DNA of 64,000 nt from Agapetus fuscipes. Its lineage: Eukaryota > Arthropoda > Insecta > Trichoptera > Glossosomatidae. The stretch lies in assembly GCA_951799405.1 (NCBI GenBank), contig OX637357.1:248001-312000 (forward strand). The letters are read 5' to 3'. The position numbers and the translations under genes are program-made. The notes under the pieces are model-generated. The model did no database searches. It saw only the letters and a program-made list of their open reading frames with translations, and was not told the origin of the DNA. Of this stretch, positions 51,731 through 61,841 are shown in pieces (the first letter of the stretch is position 1; each line of letters starts with the position of its first letter).

Positions 51731-52194
51731 AAGCACCATCATCATCATTTGCCCTACAACCCGAGGTGAGCCAATGAGTCCTCCTTTATCAACCACTGCC
51801 AACTCTGTCATCCATCGCTCTCCTCCTCCAGTTTATACTCGTGCGTTAGAAGTATGGGACTGGAAGTTGAAGGCGTTTTACAGACAACGCTGGCTGCGGT
51901 TGATCAGGGAGACCACGGTCTACCCCAGTGTGTAGTGTTCGTGGTGATGATTAAAGTAAACAATAGATGTCATTACATAGAAGGTACAAGTCATTACTCA
52001 AAGCAACAATTATTTTTGTATTTAGGGTCGTCGCTCCCAAGTCGACCACGTAATCGTCAAGGTGACATCATTAAAGTAGACACATACAAAGTTTACTCTA
52101 GATTTACTTTAAAATATGTGTACTCTCCAATATTATCATTACGTCTCCCCAGTGCCCGTTTGGCTAATCGAACATTTGATTCAAAGATAAGCTT
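51731..52194. other. Unassigned sequence
   Basis: Nothing recognised; the 121-codon ORF at 51854 lacks a domain. Confidence 0.45.
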
Positions 52195-52345
52195 TGAGAA
52201 AAGAGAAGAGCGAGCATGAAGAGAGTGAGGAATGTCGAGGAGATGAAGGAAGTGTGCAAGAACATAACAGAGTGGAGACACGTCTGAGGAGGTATTAACC
52301 ATCCCTAGTAGAATGGCGGATAAATAGAAAACAAGACAGTTGATG
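52195..52345 (+). mobile_element. LINE-Z 3' end, diverged
   Basis: AGAGAAGAGCGAGCATGAAG, GAAGGAAGTGTGCAAGAACA, CCATCCCTAGTAGAATGGCG and AAACAAGACAG. Confidence 0.7.
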
Positions 52346-52634
52346 GAAGGTTTGCGTTCAAAGACAGAGGGATAGGGTTCGGATTAGGGTATTCCAAGAC
52401 CATAATCAAAATACAGGCTGGAAGGTTTCTGGATAAATGGAATGTATTTTGCTTTCTTGCTTCCACATGGGGTTCAACCACTAGGATCCCTTTTTATGCC
52501 CCAAGGGCGGGTTTCTGGTTACGCCAACAGAATCAAAAGGTAACTGCAGGGACTTAGCTGGAGCTGCTCTGGTTCATGAAGGCGAATCCAGCGTTCGCGA
52601 AGCGGGTGGTTTGTTTGTGGCAATATTTACTCAC
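52346..52634. other. Unassigned sequence, possibly intronic
   Basis: It lies downstream of the donor that ends the exon cluster (minus strand). No repeat is recognised. Confidence 0.4.
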
Positions 52635-52697
52635 TTTCACTAGAAATAAAAACCAGCTGGGACACCACCATTTCAAGTGCACCAGCTGCTTGCTGAT
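52635..52697 (-). CDS. Possible exon C of the 53-kb exon cluster
   Basis: Minus strand: after TCATCTTCAG, 21 codons (ISKQLVHLKWWCPSWFLFLV plus K) run to a strong donor GTGAGTAAA. It keeps phase 0 with exon B if the 23-nt GT..AG spacer (52698-52720) is removed. Its first six codons copy those of exon B. It may be intron sequence read by chance. Confidence 0.3.
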
Positions 52698-52720
52698 CTG
52701 AAGATGAGTTAGGGAGTCAC

Positions 52721-52816
52721 CTGCACGTCCTTGTTGCCGACGTGCTGGTGCCCCCACTCCACCCTGGCGTGGCTGCCCCAGGCCGCGCTCACCCAGGGCA
52801 CCAGCTGCTTGCTGAT
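52721..52816 (-). CDS. Possible exon B: duplicated 3' half of exon A
   Basis: A 119-bp tandem duplication copies the last part of exon A plus 23 nt. Minus strand: ISKQLVPWVSAAWGSHARVE then WGHQHVGNKDVQ, 32 codons, flanked by CTCATCTACAG and GTGACTCCC. It is in phase 0 with exon A only if the 23-nt spacer (52817-52839) is skipped. That is far shorter than normal animal introns, so the copy could simply be a non-functional duplication. Confidence 0.35.
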
Positions 52817-52839
52817 CTGTAGATGAGTTAGGGAGTCAC

Positions 52840-53007
52840 CTGCACGTCCTTGTTGCCGACATGCTGGTGCCCCCACTCCACCCTGGCGTGGCTGCCCCAG
52901 GCCGCGCTCACCCAGGGCACCAGCTGCTTGCGCGCTATGGCGGCGCTGCGGTGGCTGCCGTACTGGATGCGCACCGTCCACGTGTACGCCAGCTCCTTCA
53001 GGAAGAT
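52840..53007 (-). CDS. Probable internal exon A of an unidentified host gene
   Basis: Minus strand: acceptor CTTCCTCTTGTTGTGTGCAG, then 56 codons in phase 0: IFLKELAYTWTVRIQYGSHR, SAAIARKQLVPWVSAAWGSH and ARVEWGHQHVGNKDVQ, then donor GTGACT. It is strongly GC-rich in AT-rich DNA, with no stop codon, Trp/His/Arg-rich, and has no hydrophobic stretch long enough for a membrane helix. I do not recognise the family. Its last 80 or so bases are tandemly copied downstream (52680-52839). It may belong to the same minus-strand gene as the exon at 11933-12060, about 41 kb further on, but nothing visible proves it. Confidence 0.55.
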
Positions 53008-53207
53008 CTGCACACAACAAGAGGAAGCTTAGTATTAGAAACAGGGACGTTCACAGCATTTCGAACATTGGTAGGCAACCATATGAAGTTTTCCGGTGTA
53101 AAACAACGTAGGTACTGTAATCAATTTGTTTTTTTTTTATGACGCCCAAGAGAAGGGTGGCAAGAGTTACAGGGCTTCTGTTCATTTTCGTAATTTTTTA
53201 GCATTCA

Positions 53208-53499
53208 TACTTCGCAACAAATATAGTGGAAATTCATGCCGCGTTTTCCCCAAAAGGGTCGCATGTGGCGAGTTGACATGTTTATTTTTAGAGGTAATTG
53301 GACCGACCCTACGCCAACCACTTCATTTGAAGTGGGGTATCCCAGCTCCGGTAGAGCTGGTACTCATTTCTTGTAAAGGCTAAGTATACCTTGCTGGTAT
53401 TTTATTTTGGGTTAAAATAAACAACGAAACGGTAAATCATTTCTGGCACCCTCGGTGGGGTACGGACCCATGCTCTCTACCAACTGAGCTATCGACCGG
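53208..53499 (-). mobile_element. SINE-A copy
   Basis: Head GTCCGGTCGATAGCTCAGTT with a partial deletion of the GCTTGCATTCC segment; body complete; CCCTTTTGGGG replaces the UUCG hairpin. Confidence 0.85.
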
Positions 53500-53766
53500 A
53501 CGTCTCTGATCGAAAGAAATGACGACATTGGTTCCCGGTCCAATAAATGATATTTCTATGAGTTGTTTGATGAAGTTACCATAATGTAGGCCGGGCCACG
53601 TCCATCTTCCACAAATACCTCACATCGCGTGCAAGACATTGATTTCCTGAAATATTCACGCGTCTAGAGCTGGTAGATACATCTAACAGCTGGTGGTAGC
53701 TAGGTCTAACGTGTACAAGAGCGGACATACTGTACATTCAATAAACCTCAATATGCAAACAATATT
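53500..53766. other. Unassigned sequence
   Basis: Nothing recognised. Confidence 0.45.
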
Positions 53767-53958
53767 GTCACCCCTGCTTCAGGGAAGGTCGGCAAGAGTT
53801 GCAGGGCTTATGTTCATTTGAGATTGGGTTTTTATATTGTAGGTCCACATGCGGCATGTGTAAGCGCGAAATTATGCATGTCTGCTTGTGGGAATGCATT
53901 TAATATGAATCTCAAATGATACATATCTTTGCAACTTAGATTTAGATTTAGATTTAGA
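53767..53958 (+). repeat. Rep-C, 5' truncated
   Basis: GTCACCCCTGCTTCAGGGAA through the (TTTAGA)n tail. Almost identical to the copy at 3268. Confidence 0.95.
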
Positions 53959-54590
53959 CCTTGGAGTACGTGCGACTGTGTCATCATACTAGTGCAACAG
54001 TCTGGCACTAGTACGATGATGATAGTCTTACGAACTACGAAATCAAAGTACCTACGCCCACCTACACAAGTACGTTAGTGTGGGTAGAACCATCTGGGAG
54101 TAGTCCATGATGGTGGTAGTGCGTAGAATGACGTTCTTGTGTGAGCGAAAGATCGAAGAATGATCTGGAATATGCTAGAAAGATGTATGTTGCACCTATA
54201 TAAGAGGTGTCAGAGTGTCGATAAAACATTGAGCCGTAAAGTTCGAAAGCCAGAGCTAGAAATCAGTTGCAGTTGTAAATTGTGAACTAAATTGTGTCAA
54301 ATTAATTATGTTAAAATAAATAATTGCAGTTTAATTAAAAGAGAGCTCAGTAAAAACATAACACTATCCTCATCATCTTGTGCTAAGGGCAGTACCTTGT
54401 TGTAATAGCTATTTTCAATAGTATATTTTCAATAGTATATTTTCAATAGGATAGCAAAAGTTTATGGTTGAAAAACTAGCTAAATTGCTGCAGCTATGCT
54501 CGAGTGGTGCGGCTATCAACGAATGACATGTTCATCATTCAGTACACGGATGGACCGACGATCGTAGAGTATTGTAAAATTACTACATAA
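53959..54590. other. Unassigned sequence with one imperfect inverted repeat
   Basis: GTGTCATCATACTAGTGC near 53996 pairs with GCACTAGTACGATGATGA near 54005-54022. A TATTTTCAATAG triplet occurs at 54413-54450. No gene. Confidence 0.5.
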
Positions 54591-54880
54591 TAAGCTCAGT
54601 TGGTAGAGTTCTTGCATTCCATGCCGACAGCTCGGGCTCAAATTTCCCGAGGGTGCCAGAAATGATTTTCCGTTTCGGTGTTTATTTAAACCCAAAATAA
54701 ATTACCAACGAGGCTTACTCAGCCTTCACAAGAAATGAGAACCATCCCCCTCTTCAACTGGAAGTGGTAGGTGTGAGGTCGCCTCTTACCCGTAAAAAAT
54801 AAATAGGTCCCGATTCGCCACATGCGGATAACGCAGGCAAGAAGTTACATTATATAGCGACATAAACTAAATTGTTCAGG
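54591..54880 (+). mobile_element. SINE-A, 5' head partial
   Basis: TAAGCTCAGTTGGTAGAGTT, GAAATGATTTTCCGTTTCGG, CTCAGCCTTCACAAGAAATG and GCCACATGCGGATAACGC. The UUCG hairpin is deleted. Confidence 0.85.
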
Positions 54881-55439
54881 AGAGCTGAGATTGCAGAAAA
54901 ATGGCATAGCTTTTTTATTTTAGATCATATCGTTAAATTCGAAACAGCCCTATAATTAAAAAAAATAAAGGCATTTATTGGCATTTCTATTAATGTGGTT
55001 TTACGATTTTTTTATGTCACAAGCGCCTTTAGGACAAAAAAGGCCAAAATTTTGTCGGTTACACCAAAATCATACTTCGGAAACGCAGTTGTTTGCTTGG
55101 GCATACACAACGCATTATCGTAGAGCTATGGGAGTCAGCGCATTAGAAAGAGCGGAAAATTTCAAGTAGGATAGCATTCATAACTCGTTTTTGACCAAAA
55201 TGTCGCTTATGCCCCACTGCCTTTTAACCGTCGATATGTAGATTAGTTGCGTTACGTTGGCTACTTGTTACTTTGCTCGTTGACCAAAGCAGTCGTACAT
55301 GGAGGCCCCCCGGCTTCAGTGTGTGGGGGAGTATGTGGATATGCAAACCCCAGCATACGTCATGTTTGCTCCGACTTCCTAACCCAAACAATGGAAATCG
55401 CTACAATTATTCATACATACACAACCATTCCGATAACTA
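54881..55439. other. Unassigned sequence
   Basis: The last 30 bp (ACATACACAACCATTCCGAT) belong to a repeat also seen at 58207, which is the target of the Tc1-like insertion. Confidence 0.5.
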
Positions 55440-57142
55440 CAGTGGGTTGCCATATTAATAGGGACACTTCAAATATTTCGTATTTTTTGTGTTTACACTG
55501 CTATTACTTCTAAATAACGGTCATGTGATGGCCAAATCTTTTTTATTTTTACTACTGGTAGCACTACTGACTCATTTAAAACGTAGTAACACATGCAAAG
55601 TGTCACACCTTTAAAAAATGTAAGGTTGATCCCATGCCGTCATCATTTTTGTGAAAACGAGCGATCGAAAGCGTCATAAGTAAGCATACATTACAATTAA
55701 TTTAGTGAATTTTAGCAGCATTTTTATACGAAAACTTAAGTAAATATTAACTATGTATTAGATTAACTTAGTTTTTTGATCATTACTAATTAAAATTAAG
55801 AGTTCTCCAAGGTTGAGTAAAAAAATTGTGTTTTTTCAGTATGGACGGGTCCTAAGACCCGACTCCTAGAAAATATGAGGAAGTAAAATATTTTTTTTTA
55901 CACTGAACATTTTTTAGGCGATATAAAAGACATTGTAGGTGTTTTGAAGTGTTTTTAAAACAAAAATTTAGAAAAAAACCATCAAAATCTTGCATGAGGT
56001 TGGAAAAAGTAGCAAAAAACGAGTCACCACACGTCGTACTGACCAACAAATCAGAGATAGCTGTCTTCAAAATCGAAAAAAAAGTGTGTCTCGTCTCACC
56101 TTGATAATCAAGGAAAAAAGTCTTGAAATATCTTAGAAGACAGTCCAGAGGAGGCTGGCTGAGAAGAGACTCATTGGTATGGTCGAGCTGCGAAAACTCA
56201 CCTTTTGGTAGCCATGAAGAAAAAGTGATAGCAATGGGCCAAAGCACATCACCACATGACTACAAATGAGGGCAGAAGTTAGGTGATTGATATTTTTATG
56301 GGCTTAAACCCATTAAAAAATCCTAACGCGTGATTATCTCTTTTATGGATGTGCTTCTCTGATGAAGCCATTTTTCAAATTTTGGTTAAAAATTCATCAT
56401 CCGTTCAATGGCACCTGGGAGAGAAATTCCATAAGGAGTGCCTTTTGAAATCAAGCAAACAGATTACCAGTATCATGGTTGTGATCAATCATCGCTTCCA
56501 AGTGGATGGGTCACTTCCACATCAAGCAATGGACAATGAAGCGGGATCAGTATAGACAAATACTGAAAAATTGACTGCTACCTGAAGTCGGAGAATGGTT
56601 CCCTGATGGCCAAGAGTACATATTTATGCATACTTCCGCATTATTCCATAAAACCAGTAGTGCCACTGCATTTCTGGCTGAAAAAAATCTGCAGATTTTA
56701 CCTTGGCCAGGGGATTCCCTGACAGAACCCAATCGAAACCCTGTGGGAGCTCACGAAGAAAGCGATTGCTCAGGAGGTGATCACAACCAAGCAGCAGCTC
56801 ATCAAAACCCTCACTCAGGTGTGGTATCATACCTCTGAGATAAAATCCAGTGCACAAAAATTGCATTGAGAGCATGCCACGACTCATATAAGCCATCAAC
56901 GCAGCTTAAGGCAATGCCACAAAATATCGTTTTTTTTTAATCAAAAATGTTTAAATATGATATAGCAATCAAAATAAATGACAATTAACAAGAAATGCGG
57001 TGTCAAAATGTTTCCAATAAAGTGTTTTTGTCATTAAATAACAAAAACATCACAATTTATAATAAAAATATATGTTTTCTGAATACCAAAGTAAGATAAA
57101 TACGTTTTTCACAAGTGTCCCTATTAATATGGCAACCCACTG
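55440..57142 (+). mobile_element. Tc1/mariner-family transposon, decayed
   Basis: 1703 bp with perfect 30-bp terminal inverted repeats (CAGTGGGTTGCCATATTAAT at the outer end) flanked by TA on both sides. The plus strand encodes a Tc1-like DDE transposase in pieces. The HTH part at about 56020-56240 shows RRTDQQIRDSC and SVSRLTLIIKE, broken by stops. The catalytic part starts with CFSDEAIFQILVKNSS (56349, first-Asp region). Then come FPDGQEYIFM, TAFLAEKNLQILPWPGDS (third-residue region) and ITTKQQLIKTL-like pieces to about 56910. Several frameshifts make it inactive. Confidence 0.9.
56010..56910 (+). pseudogene. Tc1-like transposase pseudogene
   Basis: Fragments in three frames, in family order: HTH/recognition helix, linker, SDE block, QYRQILKN-like, LPWPGDS and the C-terminal arm. 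The longest intact piece is 56349-56555. Frameshifts near 56300, 56440 and 56720 break it. The usual length would be about 340 residues. Confidence 0.85.
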
Positions 57143-57639
57143 TATATAGACCCGACCGCTCCGTAGTCTAGAGCAGGGGTCTACAACAGGGGCGAAGGGT
57201 CCGAATAACACGATTCCCATCGGCTTCCCTTTTGAAGCTACGCAAAAATTAATGTATAAAAGTATTTCTTTCATTTGTGACAATAAACAAACAATCTATT
57301 TTTCTCATACCGCGCGAAATTTATTCGATCACGTGTAAAATAAAGCTGCAGACTCACGAACATTTCCGAGTATGCTCCCGAGTCTTGATTCCCGATGCGA
57401 TCACCGGCTTCTAGTTCCGACAGACTATGGTATCAGAGGGGAACAAGTCGGAGGCGCGGGAAGGGGCCGGTTGACGCGCGGGCTCGTGGTAATAATGATC
57501 AAGATAAGCCGGTATAACATCGAGTTACTCTGTAGTCTAGACGCGCGCCGTGAGTGAGAAATCTTAAAAATTTGTATATTTATGGAAATACACAATATTT
57601 TTAATAAAATAAAATTAAATAATTATAATAATAATAATA
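57143..57639. other. Repeat flanking the Tc1-like insertion; hAT-like end
   Basis: TATAGACCCGACCGCTCCGT and GAGCAGGGGTCTACAAC (57172-57189) match 58235-58275. The CAGGGGTCTCCAAC-type sequence resembles hAT termini. GATTCCCATCGGCTTCCCTT at 57210 recurs at 60355. No gene. Confidence 0.5.
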
Positions 57640-57872
57640 ATCTAAGTTGCAAGGATATATTCATTCAAAGCTCTCAGATGTATGCCCACAAACAAACACG
57701 TGTAGTTCGCGCTTACAAATGCTGATTGTGTACTTACAAATAAAATCCAAACTCAAATGAACATAAGCCCTGCAACTCTTGCCGACATTCCCTGAAACAG
57801 GGGTGACATTGGCAAAGTGAACCATTTTTTACAGTATGGGTGGTCAGCCTCATACCGACCTATAAGTCAAGG
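57640..57872 (-). repeat. Rep-C, near full length
   Basis: AATCTAAGTTGCAAGGATAT through GACCTATAAGTCAAGGAA. Subtype of 32690 and 34852. Confidence 0.95.
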
Positions 57873-58496
57873 AAAATTATTAATGAATTAAATACTTGAT
57901 GAATATATATTTCTTGAAATATTAACCATTATTCTTGTTTTTTTTTTAATAAAATATGTTTTTATTGTACATTTATTTCAGATACTCGCTCTTTTGATGA
58001 TTTCCTTAATTTCGGATTTCAAGTCTTGTATGACAATTTAAAGATACGGATTTCAAAGTCACTTGTATTTACTTTAAATGTAAATTGCAAAAGTCGAGCT
58101 ATTTTTTTAGAAGTAATATTTTAATTTCCCCATGAAATTTTGATGTTCGATGGCTTTATCTTTCTCCATCGAGTTACCTTCTGAGAAAAATCCCCCTTCG
58201 CCACTGCTACATACACAACCATTCCAATAACTGTATAAACCTGACCGCTCCGTTGTCTAAAGCAGGGTCTCCCAACTATTTTACCCAAGGGCCGTATCGA
58301 ATTTTTGAGGCGGTATGGCGGGCCAACAGGGTCATTTGACACTTGGAAACGTGTACTTAGAGCGCTGGGGTGACAGCGTATGCACGTTTTACGTTGCTAG
58401 TTCGCGCAGCCGATCTTAGCGTTCTCAATATCTAAAACAAAACCTTTTTATTGGTGTCTGCGAGCCGGACCAAATCCTTTCGCGTGCCGTAATAAC
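57873..58496. other. Unassigned sequence with hAT-like end
   Basis: 58205-58345 contains the unoccupied counterpart of the Tc1-like target (CCAATAACTGTATAAACCTG) and AAGCAGGGTCTCCCAACTAT, like a hAT terminus. No transposase. Confidence 0.5.
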
Positions 58497-58835
58497 AATA
58501 ATTGGCCAATTTTTATATGGCGCCGTTTAGTGGCACTAGCCACTCCAAGGGCGCTTTTATATGTTGAAGCTTCTGTTAAACAAATGTGTCTTAAGCAACT
58601 TCCTGAAACTGCCAACACTGGTCTCTGTTCTCAACTCCTGAGGTAGACTTTTCCAGCAGGATGGACCAACCGAACTAGAAGCCCTGTCTCCAAATTCCGT
58701 TCTGTTCCGTCGAGGTAGCAGTTGACGCCTGTTTACGGCGTCACTCTGTGCAGAAAGGAGAGTTCGTCGTTTTCCACCTATCTGGTCGACTCTGCACAAT
58801 TCACACAAGTATGATGAGGCCATTCCTCTGAGGGT
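58497..58835 (-). mobile_element. LINE-D 3' end
   Basis: Minus strand: FGDRASSSVGPSCWKSLP and SFRKLLKTHLFNRSF, then the stem-loop GCGCCCTTGGAGTGGCTAGT with GCCACTAAACGGCGCC (inner GTGGC/GCCAC). 5' truncated. Confidence 0.8.
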
Positions 58836-58847
58836 GTAGTTTGAAGA

Positions 58848-58915
58848 CCCGTGATCTAATGGTTAATGCTTTGCAAGCGAAAAGTTGTGGGTTGCGATTC
58901 CCGACAAAAAAATGT
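58848..58915 (+). mobile_element. Divergent tRNA-like head
   Basis: AAGACCCGTGATCTAATGGT and GTTGTGGGTTGCGATTCCCG look like a decayed SINE-B head or tRNA pseudogene. Confidence 0.45.
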
Positions 58916-58983
58916 ATTGAGAAAACATGTGGGAAAGGTCTATATATATATATATATATCAGGCTTATTTATTTTTAATTGCA

Positions 58984-59600
58984 CATGATAAGAGAGCGCC
59001 GTTTTTGTGTGTGTCACACCTCAAGGGCCCTCTCCGATCACGGATAAGACTTTTTGAAAAGGTGCGTCTTAAGAGCTCCGCGAAATATGCCCATAGATTT
59101 GGAGTTCTTCACTCCGGGTGGCAGTCTGTTCCACTCCACCGGACCCGCAACACAGAAAGCACGGTCTCCAAAATTTGTACGGATCTGACGGTGCGGCTGA
59201 ACCAAATTGATCGCACCATCGCCCGCAGATCTGAGTGTCTGCCTCCTCACACCCATCTCAACAGGCGAAATCATGTCAGTCAGATAAGGTGGAGCCACGC
59301 CATTGATGGCTTTATATACCATCAGACAAACACGGTAGACCACCCTCTCCGGGAAACGAAGCCAGTGTAGTTTTTTTAACAGCGGAGTGATGTGAGCGAA
59401 TTTGGATATCCCGAATATGAGCCTTGCTGCTGAATTTAACACGGATTGAAAGCGGTTGAAATGCTTCTTTGGCTGCCCACTATAAAGCGTTGTAATCAAT
59501 CCGAGACATCACAAACGCACTCACCAGGGTCTTAACCGCATCTGACGGAAGACATTTTCTAATCGCCTTTATTTGGCGCAGTGAAAAATACATACAAAAT
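58984..59600 (-). mobile_element. LINE-D 3' end whose terminus matches the SINE-B tail
   Basis: Minus strand: LIFGISKFAHITPLLKKLHW, VYRVCLMVYKAINGVAPPYL, FGDRAFCVAGPVEWNRLP and RGALKTHLFKKSYP, then a stop and the 3' end GAGAGGGCCCTTGAGGTGTG with CACACACAAAAACGGCGCTC. That end is closely similar to the SINE-B 3' hairpin (GAGGGCTCTTGAGGTGTGAT, CACAAAAACAGCGCTC). 5' truncated near 59600. Confidence 0.85.
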
Positions 59601-60007
59601 ACTATACAGCTTTACAGCAACTGGGTCTTGCTTAAGCATTGACATTTTCTATGTTTCTAATTGTTTTCGATAGTTCATTACCACTGGTATACAACATTGC
59701 GAAAAATCTTCACGAGAGGGGTGATATTTGATTGTCCACACTTTTTTTAAAAAAATGCAAAATTTTACCTGACCAGGCAAAAGTATCAAAATTATCAATT
59801 AATAATTTAATATGTATATTTTAATGAATTACCAATAAATAATTGCCCAATGATATCTGTTGAACTAGGGTCAAAGTAACTGTCGATAGAATACGGCGGG
59901 GTTCAAACTTGCTTTATCCGCACAACCATACCAACGCTCTTTCCATACAATGTGTGTAATCAACGCAATGTTTTATATGTAAGTGCATCTGGCGTAGAAG
60001 ACACACG
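59601..60007. other. Mostly unassigned sequence
   Basis: 59608-59645 is SINE-B body (CTTTACAGCAACTGGGTCTT). Nothing else. Confidence 0.5.
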
Positions 60008-60115
60008 TCTCCTGAAGACGTCGGATACTAGTATACGACCACGATGAAACGTTGAGAAATCCGTTATTTTCTACAACGCGGTTCGTAAACTTCGATTAAC
60101 CGGCTATAAAAGGGA
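60008..60115 (+). mobile_element. Solo hammerhead-bearing end, same subfamily as 30981
   Basis: 60008-60057: stem I TCTC with GAGA, core CTGAAGA (60012-60018), a long stem II (GTCG with CGAC and GATAC with GTAT), GAAA (60046-60049), CGTT; NUH triplet GUU. Extra CACGAT before GAAA departs from the normal fold. Downstream GCGGTTCGTAAAC matches the foldback arms. Confidence 0.5.
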
Positions 60116-60393
60116 AACTCCTCCAATTTTTTGTTTGACCGGATTCCTTTTAAGGGGTGAGTCCATAAACCTGTTCCACTCTGCTCCTCGCCTCACTACA
60201 AACAACCCCGTTTAATAAAGATCTAGGTTTTTATTGCGCTTTGTGTCGGTCCAGCATTAATTGCTCGCCTTTCTGGGAATGCGAGTTCCTTCGTGCTCCT
60301 CGGTCACTTCCCTTATTACACTACAGGTACCAGTGGCGCAGGGTCCCAATGACACGATTCCCATCGGCTTCCCTTTTGAAATTACGAAAAAAG
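60116..60393. other. Unassigned sequence
   Basis: 60152-60172 (AAGGGGTGAGTCCATAAACC) is the reverse complement of the left end of the insertion at 62016. 60345-60385 repeats 57200-57240. Confidence 0.45.
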
Positions 60394-60708
60394 TCCGGTA
60401 GATAGCTCAGTTGGTAGAGTGCTTGCATTCCATGCCGTGAGCTCGGGTTCGAATCCCACCGAGGGTGACAGAAATGATTTCCCGTTTCGGTGTTTATTTT
60501 AAACCCCAAAATAAAACACCAGCAAGGCTTACTCAGCCTTAACAAGAAATGAGTACCAGCCCTCTCGGGAGCTGGGAAACCCCATTTCAACTGAAGTGGT
60601 TGGCGTAAGGCCGGCCCCCTTACCTGTAAAAAATAAATAGGTTCAAATCGCGGGAATAACGCGGCAAGAAGTTACACTACATGTGTTGCTTAGTTGTGTT
60701 TAGTTGCG
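60394..60708 (+). mobile_element. SINE-A, full length
   Basis: CCGGTAGATAGCTCAGTTGG, B-box GGGTTCGAATCCC, body, TTGCTTAGTTGTGTTTAGTT and a TTGCGTTGCG tail. The UUCG hairpin is deleted (AATCGCGGGAATAACGCGGC). Confidence 0.95.
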
Positions 60709-60856
60709 TTGCGTACCAGCGATCTAATTAATAAGAGTTCAAATTTGTTTAGTGAAACACTGTGGTAAGCCATTATAAAGATTTATTTTTAAAAAAACAA
60801 TAAAAATTATTTTCTAAAAATTAAACAAAAAACTTTGTGTAATACCACTTTGAGTA

Positions 60857-60910
60857 CATATTTTAATTCAAGAGTACTTTCGGTGTTATACCATCGTCAG
60901 TTGAAAATAT
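60857..60910 (-). ncRNA. Hammerhead-ribozyme-like motif (left arm)
   Basis: Exact mirror of 61269-61322. Confidence 0.55.
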
Positions 60911-61268
60911 ACTAAAACTTAAAATTAAAGACATTGCAGACAGTGTGGGGGTGGTAGGAAGGGGTAGGGGAGGAGTCTAATGAGCTAGGTTCTTTAATGA
61001 GTGGAAGTGGGAGGAGCTAGGAGGATGATTTATGGTTTGGTTCTGGGTTTACAAATTATATTTAAAAGAGGAGAAGTTATATTTGGATGCATCCAAATAT
61101 AACTTCTCCTCTTTTAAATATAATTTGTAAACCCAGAACCAAACCATAAATCATCCTCCTAGCTCCTCCCACTTCCACTCATTAAAGAACCTAGCTCATT
61201 AGACTCCTCCCCTACCCCTTCCTACCACCCCCACACTGTCTGCAATGTCTTTAATTTTAAGTTTTAGT

Positions 61269-61322
61269 ATATTTTCAACTGACGATGGTATAACACCGAA
61301 AGTACTCTTGAATTAAAATATG
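61269..61322 (+). ncRNA. Hammerhead-ribozyme-like motif (right arm)
   Basis: Stem I ATATTTTCAA (61269-61278) pairs with TTGAA..AAATAT (61308-61322, small bulge). Core CTGACGA (61279-61285) is exact. Stem II GGT with ACC (one unpaired U before it), GAAA (61298-61301), stem III G-C plus A-U with a UA loop, and NUH triplet CUC (cleavage after 61307). Stem II is short. Confidence 0.6.
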
Positions 61323-61402
61323 TACTCAAAGTGGTATTACACAAAGTTTTTTGTTTAATTTTTAGAAAATAATTTTTATTGTTTTTTTTAAAAATAAATC
61401 TT

Positions 61403-61841
61403 GATCTAATTAAATTAAGTAAAATAAAAATCTAAATACATTAGTGCCTTCTTTAATTTGGCCATTCATATAGTCTATGGACAAATGGTTCCTAACGTTT
61501 CCACAAGCCAGTGGGCATTAATCCAAGTAATTGAAAAGAAACTTTATTTTGTTAAAAAATATTTTTATGGTTTTAGACCATGGATGTTAGACCATTGTGT
61601 GATTGCAGCTTTTTTATCTGCCCACGTTTCGCTTTCACGAGCAGAAAGCATTCTCAAGGCGAGTTATCAAAGCGACGCCGACGTGATGGTTTTCGTTGTC
61701 TACACTCTGCGCGGTCGCTCACTCTTCACGACTCTTTATTTTTGTCGACGTTGTTGTTCAGTATTGTCTAACAATTGTATTCTCCAACACAGAAAAACGT
61801 TCATGAAAGATAAACACAAATAAACCTTAGGCTTCCATCGG
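61403..61841. other. Unassigned sequence
   Basis: A 121-codon plus-strand ORF (61458-61823) has no recognisable domain. Confidence 0.45.

Larger units (their letters stand above)
60731..61402. mobile_element. 625-bp near-perfect palindrome with hammerhead motifs (Penelope-like), 10-bp TSD
   Basis: Arms 60778-61089 and 61090-61402 are reverse complements with no spacer; the axis is in GGATGCATCC, and one A/T-run length difference is visible. GATCTAATTA flanks at 60721-60730 and 61403-61412. A one-sided extension (60731-60777) contains AGTGAAACACTGTGG, as in the element at 37790. Each arm reads outward: pyrimidine-rich DNA, hammerhead motif, GTGGTATTACACAAAGTTTT, AT-rich end. No ORF with a known domain. 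Confidence 0.85.

Noticed and set aside
58927..59370. 147-codon plus-strand ORF
   Set aside because: Antisense shadow of the LINE-D copy at 58984-59600.
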